This document shows, piece by piece, positions 54,201-61,144 of a stretch of DNA of 64,000 nt; position 1 is the first letter of the stretch; each line of letters starts with the position of its first letter. The stretch lies in assembly GCA_017303475.1 (NCBI GenBank), contig JAFLBO010000015.1, positions 1 to 64,000 of the forward strand. Direction: 5' to 3'. The notes beneath the pieces were generated by a model. It was not told the origin of the DNA, made no database searches, and saw nothing but the letters and a program-made list of their open reading frames with translations. The position numbers and the translations under genes were made by a program. This DNA is from Chitinophagales bacterium (GTDB taxonomy: Bacteria; Bacteroidota; Bacteroidia; Chitinophagales; Saprospiraceae).

Positions 54201-55769
54201 CACATCTGTTGCATCAAGATCCGGCGGACATTCGCTTGGGAATGGCGCACTGGTGCCACAGGATTGACCATCGTTATAAACAATGATCTTTTTGCACAAT
54301 TTGCCGAAGCACTGCTCATAACCCGGCTCCGGCATAGGGCCGCAAGCAGCTGGTGTGGGAGCCGTTTCCGTCAAACAAATCGTGTAGGTAATAGAGCCCA
54401 CTGAGGCCGGCGCCGGCAGATCGTTCATGCCAAGGTTAGCCGGATTACCGTTGATGGTAACCACCGGATTAGGCCCATTGCTGGTTCTGACAATATTAAT
54501 CGGAACACTACCTCCATCCTGACATACCGGTGAAGACGCACCTTGTATATCAAAGTCGGGGTCTGGAGTAATGGTTATCAACAAATTGGCGTCATCGGTG
54601 TAGGGTCCGCCAACACATCCATTCGGATTCTCGGTTTGTGTATACCGAATCAGGTAACATCCTCCACCAGACGGCACAGTAAGGGTTGAATCTGTAGACA
54701 TCGCAGGTGGACCACTAAGAATGGAAAAAACACCTCCTGACGAGTTGTTGGCATCGAACATTATCGGCAACTCAATCACGGTGCCTGGTTCGCTGCAATT
54801 AATTAAAGTAGGTTTGATATTGGCCCTTGGCGCGCCAAAAATCTCTACCATGGTGTTGGCTTCAAAAACGCAGCCGTTGCGTTCGTAACTGTAAACAATG
54901 CTGTAAACTCCTGGAGGAGTAGCTGAAACATCCAGATTGGCTGTTCCAGGTCCGGTATTGATAAACACCGCACCGTTGGGTTGACTGAAAAATGTGCCTG
55001 TGGCGCCTCCTGAAGGAATGGGAGAGCCCACAAAAGCCATATCTGCTGCATCAGAGCATCGATCCGCAGGATCATTAATGCCAGCCTGAATAGGTGGCGT
55101 ACCCTCCAAACGAATGTTATCAATGGCTGCCGGGGGTTGAGACCCCAGAGAGCCATCGTTTTTCCAGGTAAAAATTAGTCGGCGCGTAACATCAGACACA
55201 CAGTTACCCAAATCAGCGCCTCCATTAAATACAATGTTGATGGAAGTCACGGAACCATGATTTTCCACGCGCGCTATATTCACGGCAGGCGCAGGCAATA
55301 CATTGGTTCCAAGGCTGACATTACCGGCCTGCGGGGAAAAATACGTTGGAGCCCAACTTACCAGCAATTCATCCCAACTCGTTTCACCATCGCCTATAAA
55401 ATTAAAGCTCAAATTGAATGTCATTACTCCAGCCGGAAAAGTTACATCCCGGTAAAAGTGAACCACTGATGGCGCCAGAACAGAGGTGTAGGCATGTGCG
55501 GCGCCACCATTATTGGAAATATAGGCAGAACGGTTGGAAAAACCAGCCGGAACAGTTCCAACAAACCAGGAGTTTGTTGCTCCTGCATTGGCTACCTGCC
55601 ATCCGTTATCAGCGAAAGTTGGGCCGCTTTCAAAACCGCCCACCGTAGCCGGGTCGATAATTAGCTGAGCAGAAAGATTCCCGAACCGGGTGCAAAGCAA
55701 AATGGCGAAAAACGCCATGGAACGAACTTTGATCCCTCGAAGGAAGGAATAGGTAAAGTTACTTTTCAT
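45267..55769 (-). CDS. Giant secreted HYR-repeat protein (3500 aa) with T9SS domain
   Basis: Signal peptide within residues 1-35 (SMAFFAILLCTRFGNLSAQ). The N-terminal part has Ig-like units, then at least six HYR-type units with the CP...C..NDC pattern (such as CPYPPVVQNAESGHCDAYVN and CPPTKYINLNGGECGAFVNY) between about 930 and 2800. Inserted between them are a lamin-tail-like domain (about 1605-1760, LLITEVSQSGAVDRLEISN) and a proprotein-convertase P-domain-like region (about 1790-1890, IPPGNCIIGDIVFNRTGT). The C-terminal quarter repeats the layout of the 954-aa protein: a YLLFLDLDGDGTMETVV domain, one APTVVCLNGLSVN-type module, dockerin-like loops (KHILGLE, ADANKSGSITTFDIVEIRK), a cohesin-like domain and a type A sorting domain (LYQNQPNPFLNKTSIGFFLP). 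Many HYR Cys suggest disulfides. Probably a surface adhesin or matrix protein; no enzyme motif was found. Confidence 0.9.
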   Translation of the reverse strand: MKSNFTYSFLRGIKVRSMAFFAILLCTRFGNLSAQLIIDPATVGGFESGPTFADNGWQVANAGATNSWFVGTVPAGFSNRSAYISNNGGAAHAYTSVLAPSVVHFYRDVTFPAGVMTFNLSFNFIGDGETSWDELLVSWAPTYFSPQAGNVSLGTNVLPAPAVNIARVENHGSVTSINIVFNGGADLGNCVSDVTRRLIFTWKNDGSLGSQPPAAIDNIRLEGTPPIQAGINDPADRCSDAADMAFVGSPIPSGGATGTFFSQPNGAVFINTGPGTANLDVSATPPGVYSIVYSYERNGCVFEANTMVEIFGAPRANIKPTLINCSEPGTVIELPIMFDANNSSGGVFSILSGPPAMSTDSTLTVPSGGGCYLIRYTQTENPNGCVGGPYTDDANLLITITPDPDFDIQGASSPVCQDGGSVPINIVRTSNGPNPVVTINGNPANLGMNDLPAPASVGSITYTICLTETAPTPAACGPMPEPGYEQCFGKLCKKIIVYNDGQSCGTSAPFPSECPPDLDATDVCEVESVPSLNLSCSFFNLTGPNLIDATLTPESAVIGCDQEEVCLDWEGTLPGVLGDIAAGGPTLSQLNPATEIICDIITFEICIPLPLVPDICIDPIPLGSWEDYCDQTIGQVIFGILGDLLGGDGGGGTIVADTDGDGNFDYAAYDYNFPAQSDDANEDQACVPNNVTTPQGTITVRNVVSWPFAPEGVCGVITSQEINLLELLPIGAIPLVGIIVEDLLAAASCNVNLVFSDEETVEIPVINNIPPVFANCNEGGYVFSEDNSCNTEANWSIPVAYDGCYGGVLSYVGRTALTDATYFSGLAPATVDITGSGVYQTAGPIPGSDLPNGTYTVVYTAFSCAGISSTCEFTVEVTSGDPILECPQSMTVKSDVDQCQSMVTGLAPLQGIGCNTVINYLVDYNVAGFTDIATNSGFSPAGIHNDASGLTYPVGTTTITYQMLSDINGDGDVDDQDEEQTCSFNLTVEDKQKPEALCIDRDIQLDSVGMVIINAVDMNDGEAFVDGGSTDNCGIESILIARPGGPFGPTITFDCDDEGGNFVNLQVTDIHGNVSNCLSYIKVRDFFDGFKINFALPELCLEANNPEQFDFNNYMNITLPDGTSIRHNEVANHPDLGDAIGAWGISAFLPSINSPSQDPGTITSDGVYTPGTGSGYVTISYVLVLPGFTPPPNGNMPLATCFEIAHTTFELRQPLVMGSPECQCIEELERIVDLDTVFGGLEPYRIQYSGVRLDVDGDGDADDADGIYTYDVANGHDITDFRQYLGQLRVIYTQPVWSFTIVDARGCEIFRSGSCDNDDVTEGPEIICPASNHTLTTEEFLCESQYTWLHPTPHDNCAVTLFDMRIQNPDGTIEGPANLNAILYAPPLSYYNPFPPGNPPFPDSLYYHTYDFELGTTVITYYAEDALGNFTTCSFQITVSDDDPPHFINCPYPPVVQNAESGHCDAYVNFALPLATDNCDNTPDVVQIDQTGLSTGSRFPVGTTIMYWEAIDNFDNKDTCQIKVIVNDYWQDPLLTCPANVVKNNDPWLCGATVNNIAPVVDGPCKNNYGVTYTIYADAALTQVKDCGVTNASGEFFDVGDSWVKYTVQNQPLLLITEVSQSGAVDRLEISNLGPADVDISCLLINRLSVDPAANQTIGPVTMLPSLAGTILPVGGTMVFDFAFNGSANLPACYTISYMGTIFDEVSTNGYAGCNGFSGILDGGDVIRKCEDDTNTAADWVLAQPCYPLTLGSINQDLEVMADNGTQTSLQSILPNKVSCTFKVTVKDAENPFCGKLTTNTTYNGAGIPNISAATCNRSTITIPPGNCIIGDIVFNRTGTATPQNSTMTLISPKGIKVVISEIPDDSISTLFAQKAEGTWTLDVVPFPGQTPTVTGWSLTINCIAPFDLADQVLPNQTGQCGATFTWTHPLFVDNCFNGTISVAYTTANAACKPANTTLLGRGGYVTTQFFCVGTTTVTYTLTDAAGNVSTCDFTVTVNDVEKPVVVCPPTKYINLNGGECGAFVNYDPAFASDNCAVVDTTMTPPSGSWFDIGNHLVTIVVTDAAGNTRSCTFAVNVIEYVPSDFNLICNDLSHVSMDATCVFVLNADEALEGDNYHCYDDYIITVKNQANQPVGNIFGPADIGKTFTITVKDPETGNSCWSLLKIEDKLVPALTCPADITIACSENTGVVHTGNVTIHDCSATTTVIDDEYTDFGQCNNPRGQIVRTWIVTDAWANQSACSQTITITPFSLNDVVFPIDVTVNCETAYLNASATDPDNTGRPSINGFPIGVGGLCTASISFTDERFDICPGSYEILRTWKVRNTCFPVAPDNPISHVQVITISDLGGPVFACPPTVTVSTNPFQCCSNTALPNMIVSEGCSHILDLEAKVTGTNPNNGNIITFTVGGHLEDFAGNNYWNPDTMAVFGFTQCLPIGTYNVRYKASDECGNTSFCHFELKIADQVPPAIACDQVTQVALTTDGMAIVPAATFDDGTTDNCCLDFFEVRRMNSNNCTNTAFGPDVKFCCEDIGDTIMVVFRAWDCHNNSNDCMVSVLVEDKIKPACQPPANVSVNCENFDPSLWTYGIPDVADNCCLDNTKTYQGQIGLTHSVNYSLFDTVCNKGTITRTFRAFDCSGNSSQCTQRVFVNYLQDYYVKFPNDAIVTTCDGTGNFGEPLFFGEDCELLGVSHTDEIFTVVPDACFKIERTWQIINWCTFNPNLPLIEVPNPNPNPVSNAAANLPGPTVSACGTIAPWAPTVVKINPTDLTATNYCTFWQQDANGYKYKQIIKIQDGQAPTGTFVEPTCDNQAWNTANRSDLWNEMYWWDNGIQTHDLCEEPTELSITGTDACSGANVNIEYLLFLDLDGDGTMETVVNSVNTGLAGLGWNNVLYGNLNTPNFSGGTPRAFDERPVPANQKYGFAIQETVTGNNKTASVRWNTQQQQNNYVVPELPHGTHKIKWFITDGCGNNSEYEYTFTVRDCKAPTVVCLNGLSVNIMPTSMIQLWATDFLQYTEDNCTPSGQIKVGIRKCGTGAGFPVDAQGNPITNVTFTCDELGTQCVELWAVDAQGNADYCETYVIVQDNLGNCPIGDHINVSGVLKTEMTDGIEEATVNVNGTSTFAPPYSYFDLTDDNGNYQLINSVPLDASFTIAPEKDDNPLNGVTTYDLVLISKHILGLEPLNSPYKMIAADANKSGSITTFDIVEIRKLILGIYTELPNNTSWRFVDKAFVFPNANNPFQSAFPETVSVANAMTTQFGKDFAGVKIGDVNNSAVANLNMQVEERTAGTAVFDVLPTEGSVDRELKAGEELEVTFKATQPLKGFQFTLSLNGLKALGVVNSDQVTNLNFNLLPENAMAVSIDGAQAFTVRFRASKSGKLSEMLGVSGSITRAEAYGENGRLQVALRFGGNTIAGVGFELYQNQPNPFLNKTSIGFFLPEAADATLSVFDETGRMVYQQKGSFAKGANTVMLERALINTTGMLYYKLETATDSATRKMIQTK

Positions 55770-55875
55770 GTAAACTGAAATTAGGTGAATGAGGATTAAA
55801 AAAAGGCCGGAGCATCATCTCCAAACCCTGGATTTGATTGTTTTCAACGGGTTTTTTATCCCAGATATAAACGGC

Positions 55876-55913
55876 AATGATCGGGGCTGTTCATTCAAAC
55901 AGCTCCGATCATT
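55876..55913 (-). terminator. Hairpin after the 1683-aa protein gene
   Basis: AATGATCGGGGCTGTT (55876-55891) pairs with AACAGCTCCGATCATT (55898-55913) with one mismatch and a 6-base loop, 12 bases after the stop at 55925 on the minus strand. No strong T tract follows, so termination is likely but not certain. Confidence 0.6.
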
Positions 55914-55924
55914 AATTAAATCAA

Positions 55925-58900
55925 TCAGTTACGAATAACGGTTTGTGTCAATGTTTCATGTTCGGTGATCACCCGGATCACATAACTACCTGGCGGCATC
56001 TGTGCAGCCTGCCACTCAAAGGATTGAACACCTTCCGCCAGACCATTAAACAGCGTTTCAACCGGCCGGCCCAACATATCCATGACCTGGACTACCAGAT
56101 TTCCAGCAGGAATTTGCCCTAACTGAACGGTCAATGTTTGCTGAAATGGCACCGGATAAGCAGTCATTGTCAGGCGGGCAGCAACCTCATGGTCGTTGCG
56201 GAGACGAGAGCGATCCGGGCGATAGGAATCTCCACAAATGGCATTAAACACAAGCACAGCGCCACAATCTGTTTTACCGGTCTGATCTTCTCCTGGAATT
56301 CCACCCAAAAGATACTGACCATGAATTGCTACACTGGTTCCCAGATAATCATTGAACTTATTATCAGGTTCAGTGAGCATGGCGAATTCGGCCCAGCCAC
56401 TGTCTTCTCTGTGGTATACAAAAATAGCGCCTGCCCGACCCTGGAATACGCGTTTCCAGCGGGCGCCGATGGCAATATGGTCTCCATCTATAGAAACAGC
56501 ATACCCAAAATGCTCGCCTTTGGCGCCATTAAAGTCCTTAATCTTTCTGTGTTGATCCCATGAGTCTGCTACCCCACCCTGATTTTTGTAAAATACATAG
56601 GCAGAGCCACTTTCAGGTCCATTATCATTATCCTTATTAGCCCCTAAAACTGCCCAGGCCCCATCAAGATCCACACCAACACCAAAGTTGTTGCCGGCCT
56701 CGGCATCAGACGCAGTAATTTTTTTAAGCAATCCCCAGTTATTCATTCCACCCTGATTCTGAGCAAAAAGGTAGGCCGCGCCTGCGTCTGTTCCCATTTC
56801 ATCATCTGTAAATGCGCCTACAAGGGCATATTGGCCGCTAACTGCTACATCATTACCAAAATGATCCCCAGGATCGCCATCGGCTGCAGTCAGTTTCTTC
56901 ACCAGATTCCAGTTGCCTGTACCAACAGGCGCCTGAACATACAGGTAAGAGGCGCCAGCTTCAGGAAGCACCTCACTGTTCAAACTTGAACCAATGATCA
57001 GCCATTCGTTGTTGAAGTCCAGACCGCTACCCAATTGCTCTCCGGCTGCACTGCCCAGGATTTTTTGATGCAAAACCCAATCTGTCGGGTTTCCACCGTT
57101 CCATTTGAACAGGTAAACGGCTCCTGCATCTACCCCACCTTCGTCGTCAAGTGGCGCTGAAACGGCACAAAAACCATCTCCCATGGCCACCTTGGCGCCA
57201 AACCGCTGATCGCCGGCAGAGAAATTATCAGGAAACAACTGGGCTACCTGCCCCCAAACGCCATTGTCGAAATTCAGGATATAAGCTGTACCTGTTTGTG
57301 CGCCGTTATTGAGGCTTTTACTACCAGCAATACCCCAAACACCTTTCAGATCAACACTTTCTCCCATGTTTCGGGCTGCAGCCGCATCTCCGGCATACAG
57401 GGTGGTATTCAAGGCCCAATCTTGCAGCTCATCTGTGTAGCCATCACAATCATCGTCCAAACCATTGCAAACTTCTTCTCTCGGCTCTACCAATATCTTA
57501 AACGTACAATAATTGGTATTGCCGGCATCATCCGTAATAGATATTTCTACATCGGTTATCCCGATAGGGAAAACATCTCCGGTAAAATGTGTTTGGTTTA
57601 AAATGAAGCTGGAACAGTTATCTGCAGGCGACAGATCAAAAAAGACCTGGGCTCCACAATCCTGGTCCGGTTGATTAAACGTTTCAATTTTGTCAGGACA
57701 AACGACAGTTGGATATTCAGTATCGTTTATGGTAATTTTTTGTACGCAGGAAGCCGAATTACCATTCATGTCTGTTACAATCCAGGTAACATCCGTCTCT
57801 CCAATTTGATAGAATCCGGGAGCATCATTTGTAAGGGTAAACTGGCAATTCTCCACAATGTTTGGAGAGCCAATTACCGGAATGTCTTTGCCGCACACTC
57901 CAGGGTCATTTCCTTTGGTTATATTCAACGGACAAGCGATCAATGGAATTACCCGTTCAATAAGCACCACATCGTTTCCGTCGCCTCCGGTGTAAGAAAT
58001 TCCTACATTTTTGCCGCTGCCCAAATAGTTAGTCAGCAAGGCGCCTTCCGGCAAACCTTCAAAAACACCTTCTACGGGGTCTGTACCATCATTGGTAACA
58101 ATCACCACTGGCTCGCATTGTGGCTGGATATACGAACCACTGATGTTCAAACGTGCACCAGTCAAATTCACCCCGCCTTCTACGTTTAAGCGGGTATACT
58201 GTACATCTGGCAGGAGGCCATTAATTTGAATCATTAAAGTGGTAGCCGGAGCGAAGGCTACGGTACCCACCTGTACATCTACTCCTGAAGCCGAAGGAAA
58301 TACTCCTTGCCCGGCATGGAACGTCAACAAACCGCCTGCTGTATTAATGGAAGCAGCGTTCACGTGTATCGCGCCTGAAGACTGAAGATAAACATCTGTT
58401 TGTGAAGACCTTGTGATGGGTTGACTCTGGGTGATCGTGCCACTTTGGCCATGGCCAATCACCAGTGTACCGGCATTTATACGATCCAACTCTGCATCTG
58501 TCAGCTGCAGCGGACCACCCAAGGGATCCCCGCTTGGCCCAAGATTAATAGCCACCCCGTTACCCAGCGGCCGTATGCTCACTGTATGATCAGAATCTGT
58601 ATTGATATTGGTACTCGCGCCCAATTCTATACTATTGGATATGAGCAAAATATTGGATTGCGATGTAACAGATGCTGTTCCTGCTGCGACAAAACCTAAG
58701 GACCCGGTACCTGTTCCTTCTACACCGGTAATTTGAATATCTCCGTCTTCGGCAGATACCAAGGCGCTGCCTATGAACTGTACCCCTACATTATTACCTC
58801 CTACACCGCCACCACCGGTTCCTTTCATAGTGATAGCGCTGGCGCCCTGGGCTTGTACCTGGCCGGTAAGTCGCACCAGAATACCTACACCAAAAGAGGA

Positions 58901-60976
58901 CGGCCCTGAGCCGCCACCTTTCCCCGTCATGGTAATATTACCGTCAACCGACAAAATCCGACCATTATTTCCCACCTGTATACCATAACAATCATTGCCA
59001 GTAGTATTTCCACCTGTCCCTTCCAATACTACTGTGCCCCCAAAGCTATTGGCTATGTAAGAATAAAGTGCTGTGCTGCTGGAAACTGTGATACCTTCAG
59101 CCGAACCAGAGGAGCCGCTACCGCCTCCTTTACCCACTACCGCTACATCTCCAAAGGCGCCATTGATAAATCCGCCGCCATCCACATAAACACCTCTGTT
59201 CCCTGCGCCGGAGCCTTTACCACCTGTTCCTTCCACCTGGATTGAGCCAGAACCACCGGCTTGAATGAAACCCTGGTTTTGCAAGTAAACCCCTGTGTTT
59301 AAGCCGGAAATTCCCGCACCACCACCTTTTCCATTCACCTGAATATCACCATTTTGTGTAGATATAAAGGACAGACTTCCGGACACATAAATACCATGAT
59401 TATTGCTGCCGGTGGCATCATATGCGCCATTTCCAACTACGTTTACCCCTATTCCTCCTGACCATATTTGGGCAGGTACACCCCCGGATTGGATCACTGC
59501 TACACCATAGTTATTATTGGCGACACCTGCCCCCCCTCCAAAACCGGTCACCGTGACAAGTCCATTGGCAGAGCTAATTAATCCAGCCACATATACACCA
59601 ACATTGAAGCTACCTACACTTTCGCGGCCGGTACCTTTCACAGTTGTGTTTCCAGAACCAAGGCTACTGATACTGCACCCGCTGTTAATTTGCACCCCAC
59701 GCTGATTTCCACCTGAACCCAATCCGGCGACTCCCATTACTGACAGGTCGCCATCACCGGTTGTCCTTATAGAAGCGGTATTGGTGAGCTGAATTCCCAT
59801 ATTTCCGTTAGAAGCTGCTGCTCCTCCTCCATTCCCGGTTACTGTTAAAGCACCTGAGGCATGGATCGTTGCGCTCCCGTTTTCTACATTTACACCCACA
59901 TTCCCCACACCGCCGCAGGATGCGCATGCGGTACCTTCAATCTGCAGATTTTCCGTTCCTCCAGCCAGAATTTGGCTTCCATTACTCACTTCAATGCCGT
60001 GTGAAAAACCTGAAGCGGCAGTACCATTCCCCTGACCGGTAACGGAAACTGCAGCGCCAAGGGAGGATATCATGGAATTTCCGTCCACCAATACACCATA
60101 GTTCCGAAGTCCGGCACTGGCGCCACCCCAACCTTGAACCTGGACAGCATGGATTGGTCCACCCGTGAGCCTGGCGCCAGAAGTAAGCGAAATACCATGT
60201 TGGAAACCACCGGCTCCCGTACCACCACGCCCATTGGCAGTGAGGTAACCATCTCCGGAAATCTCAACGATGGCATTTATAAGCTCAATGCCTTTAAAAT
60301 TACCGGTTGCAGGGTTTGGCTGGATATTACCTTCCAATAGGAGATCGCCATCAACGGTAGATAATCCGGATCCTGTATTAAAAGTGATTCCCTGACTGGC
60401 TTTTACTGTGGCTTTACCGACTCCTGACAGGGTCACATTAGCTCCCGAAGCAAAAACGATACGGTCATTTCCATGAACAGGATCGTCGTTTTGGAGGTCA
60501 AGATCAAATCCGGCATCTGCCAAAAATGTCAAATCACCATTTATGTTGATTATGTCGTTTTGACGACCGCCACTTATACTAAGCAATGGCAAGAGGTCAT
60601 CAATTGCGCCAACTTGTACAAGGTCGTCGCCCTCACCTGTATGAATGGTGAGGTTTTCTATGCCTGTCAATGATATGAATGCAGGAAAATTGAACTCTCC
60701 GGCTCCGTTGATGGAATAAGTACGGCCAGGAACATTTACCTCCAGAAAAAGAACGCCGGCGTCTGTGATGGTAAGCACATCATTGTGGCCCATTTGATCG
60801 CTGATGACAATCGTTGTTCCGTCGTTATAAATGCTGTAGTCTGTTGCTGCTTCAGCAAGCGCCGGCAAAAGAAGCAGATACCACAAGTAGAAGTTTTTCG
60901 TAAAAACAAAGGGTAGTTCCAAACGGCCCAATAACCTGCTGATGCAGGACACCGGATAGGTGTTTACATTCTTCAT
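55925..60976 (-). CDS. Giant glycine-rich beta-helix protein with FG-GAP-like repeats and T9SS domain
   Basis: 1683 aa. A signal-like hydrophobic stretch lies at about residues 28-42 (FYLWYLLLLPALAEAA), with an unusually long N-region. Residues about 60-850 form a glycine-rich solenoid with repeated rungs (GVYVDGGGFINGAFGDVAVV, GKGGGSGSSGSAEGI, GSGNRGVYV), predicted as a right-handed beta-helix or adhesin-type stalk. Next come two HYR-like units (about 1010-1165), a MopE-like metal-binding motif VCNGLDDDCDGYTDE (about 1167-1183), about seven FG-GAP/integrin-like repeats (FGAKVAMGDGFCAVSAPLDD, FGNDVAVSGQYALVGAFTDD; about 1225-1590) and a type A sorting domain (YPVPFQQTLTVQLG, PPGSYVIRVITEHE). 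Surface adhesion is likely; ligand unknown. It is divergent from a TPR-HTH regulator gene. Confidence 0.9.
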   Translation of the reverse strand: MKNVNTYPVSCISRLLGRLELPFVFTKNFYLWYLLLLPALAEAATDYSIYNDGTTIVISDQMGHNDVLTITDAGVLFLEVNVPGRTYSINGAGEFNFPAFISLTGIENLTIHTGEGDDLVQVGAIDDLLPLLSISGGRQNDIININGDLTFLADAGFDLDLQNDDPVHGNDRIVFASGANVTLSGVGKATVKASQGITFNTGSGLSTVDGDLLLEGNIQPNPATGNFKGIELINAIVEISGDGYLTANGRGGTGAGGFQHGISLTSGARLTGGPIHAVQVQGWGGASAGLRNYGVLVDGNSMISSLGAAVSVTGQGNGTAASGFSHGIEVSNGSQILAGGTENLQIEGTACASCGGVGNVGVNVENGSATIHASGALTVTGNGGGAAASNGNMGIQLTNTASIRTTGDGDLSVMGVAGLGSGGNQRGVQINSGCSISSLGSGNTTVKGTGRESVGSFNVGVYVAGLISSANGLVTVTGFGGGAGVANNNYGVAVIQSGGVPAQIWSGGIGVNVVGNGAYDATGSNNHGIYVSGSLSFISTQNGDIQVNGKGGGAGISGLNTGVYLQNQGFIQAGGSGSIQVEGTGGKGSGAGNRGVYVDGGGFINGAFGDVAVVGKGGGSGSSGSAEGITVSSSTALYSYIANSFGGTVVLEGTGGNTTGNDCYGIQVGNNGRILSVDGNITMTGKGGGSGPSSFGVGILVRLTGQVQAQGASAITMKGTGGGGVGGNNVGVQFIGSALVSAEDGDIQITGVEGTGTGSLGFVAAGTASVTSQSNILLISNSIELGASTNINTDSDHTVSIRPLGNGVAINLGPSGDPLGGPLQLTDAELDRINAGTLVIGHGQSGTITQSQPITRSSQTDVYLQSSGAIHVNAASINTAGGLLTFHAGQGVFPSASGVDVQVGTVAFAPATTLMIQINGLLPDVQYTRLNVEGGVNLTGARLNISGSYIQPQCEPVVIVTNDGTDPVEGVFEGLPEGALLTNYLGSGKNVGISYTGGDGNDVVLIERVIPLIACPLNITKGNDPGVCGKDIPVIGSPNIVENCQFTLTNDAPGFYQIGETDVTWIVTDMNGNSASCVQKITINDTEYPTVVCPDKIETFNQPDQDCGAQVFFDLSPADNCSSFILNQTHFTGDVFPIGITDVEISITDDAGNTNYCTFKILVEPREEVCNGLDDDCDGYTDELQDWALNTTLYAGDAAAARNMGESVDLKGVWGIAGSKSLNNGAQTGTAYILNFDNGVWGQVAQLFPDNFSAGDQRFGAKVAMGDGFCAVSAPLDDEGGVDAGAVYLFKWNGGNPTDWVLHQKILGSAAGEQLGSGLDFNNEWLIIGSSLNSEVLPEAGASYLYVQAPVGTGNWNLVKKLTAADGDPGDHFGNDVAVSGQYALVGAFTDDEMGTDAGAAYLFAQNQGGMNNWGLLKKITASDAEAGNNFGVGVDLDGAWAVLGANKDNDNGPESGSAYVFYKNQGGVADSWDQHRKIKDFNGAKGEHFGYAVSIDGDHIAIGARWKRVFQGRAGAIFVYHREDSGWAEFAMLTEPDNKFNDYLGTSVAIHGQYLLGGIPGEDQTGKTDCGAVLVFNAICGDSYRPDRSRLRNDHEVAARLTMTAYPVPFQQTLTVQLGQIPAGNLVVQVMDMLGRPVETLFNGLAEGVQSFEWQAAQMPPGSYVIRVITEHETLTQTVIRN

Positions 60977-61097
60977 GAGAGACTGTTATTTGATTAGAAA
61001 AGAAATCCAGTGCAAAAAACATATAAATAATTTAGATATTGACAAACTGGAAGTGGACAAAAAAGTGGACATTTAAAAATTTAATGGATTTGAGTAC

Positions 61098-61126
61098 TTG
61101 CAAAATGAATAATAGTATAACTTTTG
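61098..61126 (+). promoter_or_regulatory. Candidate promoter of the TPR-HTH regulator
   Basis: TTG at 61098-61100 followed after 17 bases by TAACTTTTG (61118-61126), which is TAnnTTTG with one extra base. Transcription would start just before the ATG at 61145. No convincing -7 box was found for the divergent gene at 60976. Confidence 0.4.
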
Positions 61127-61144
61127 CACGACGGTTTTGAACAT

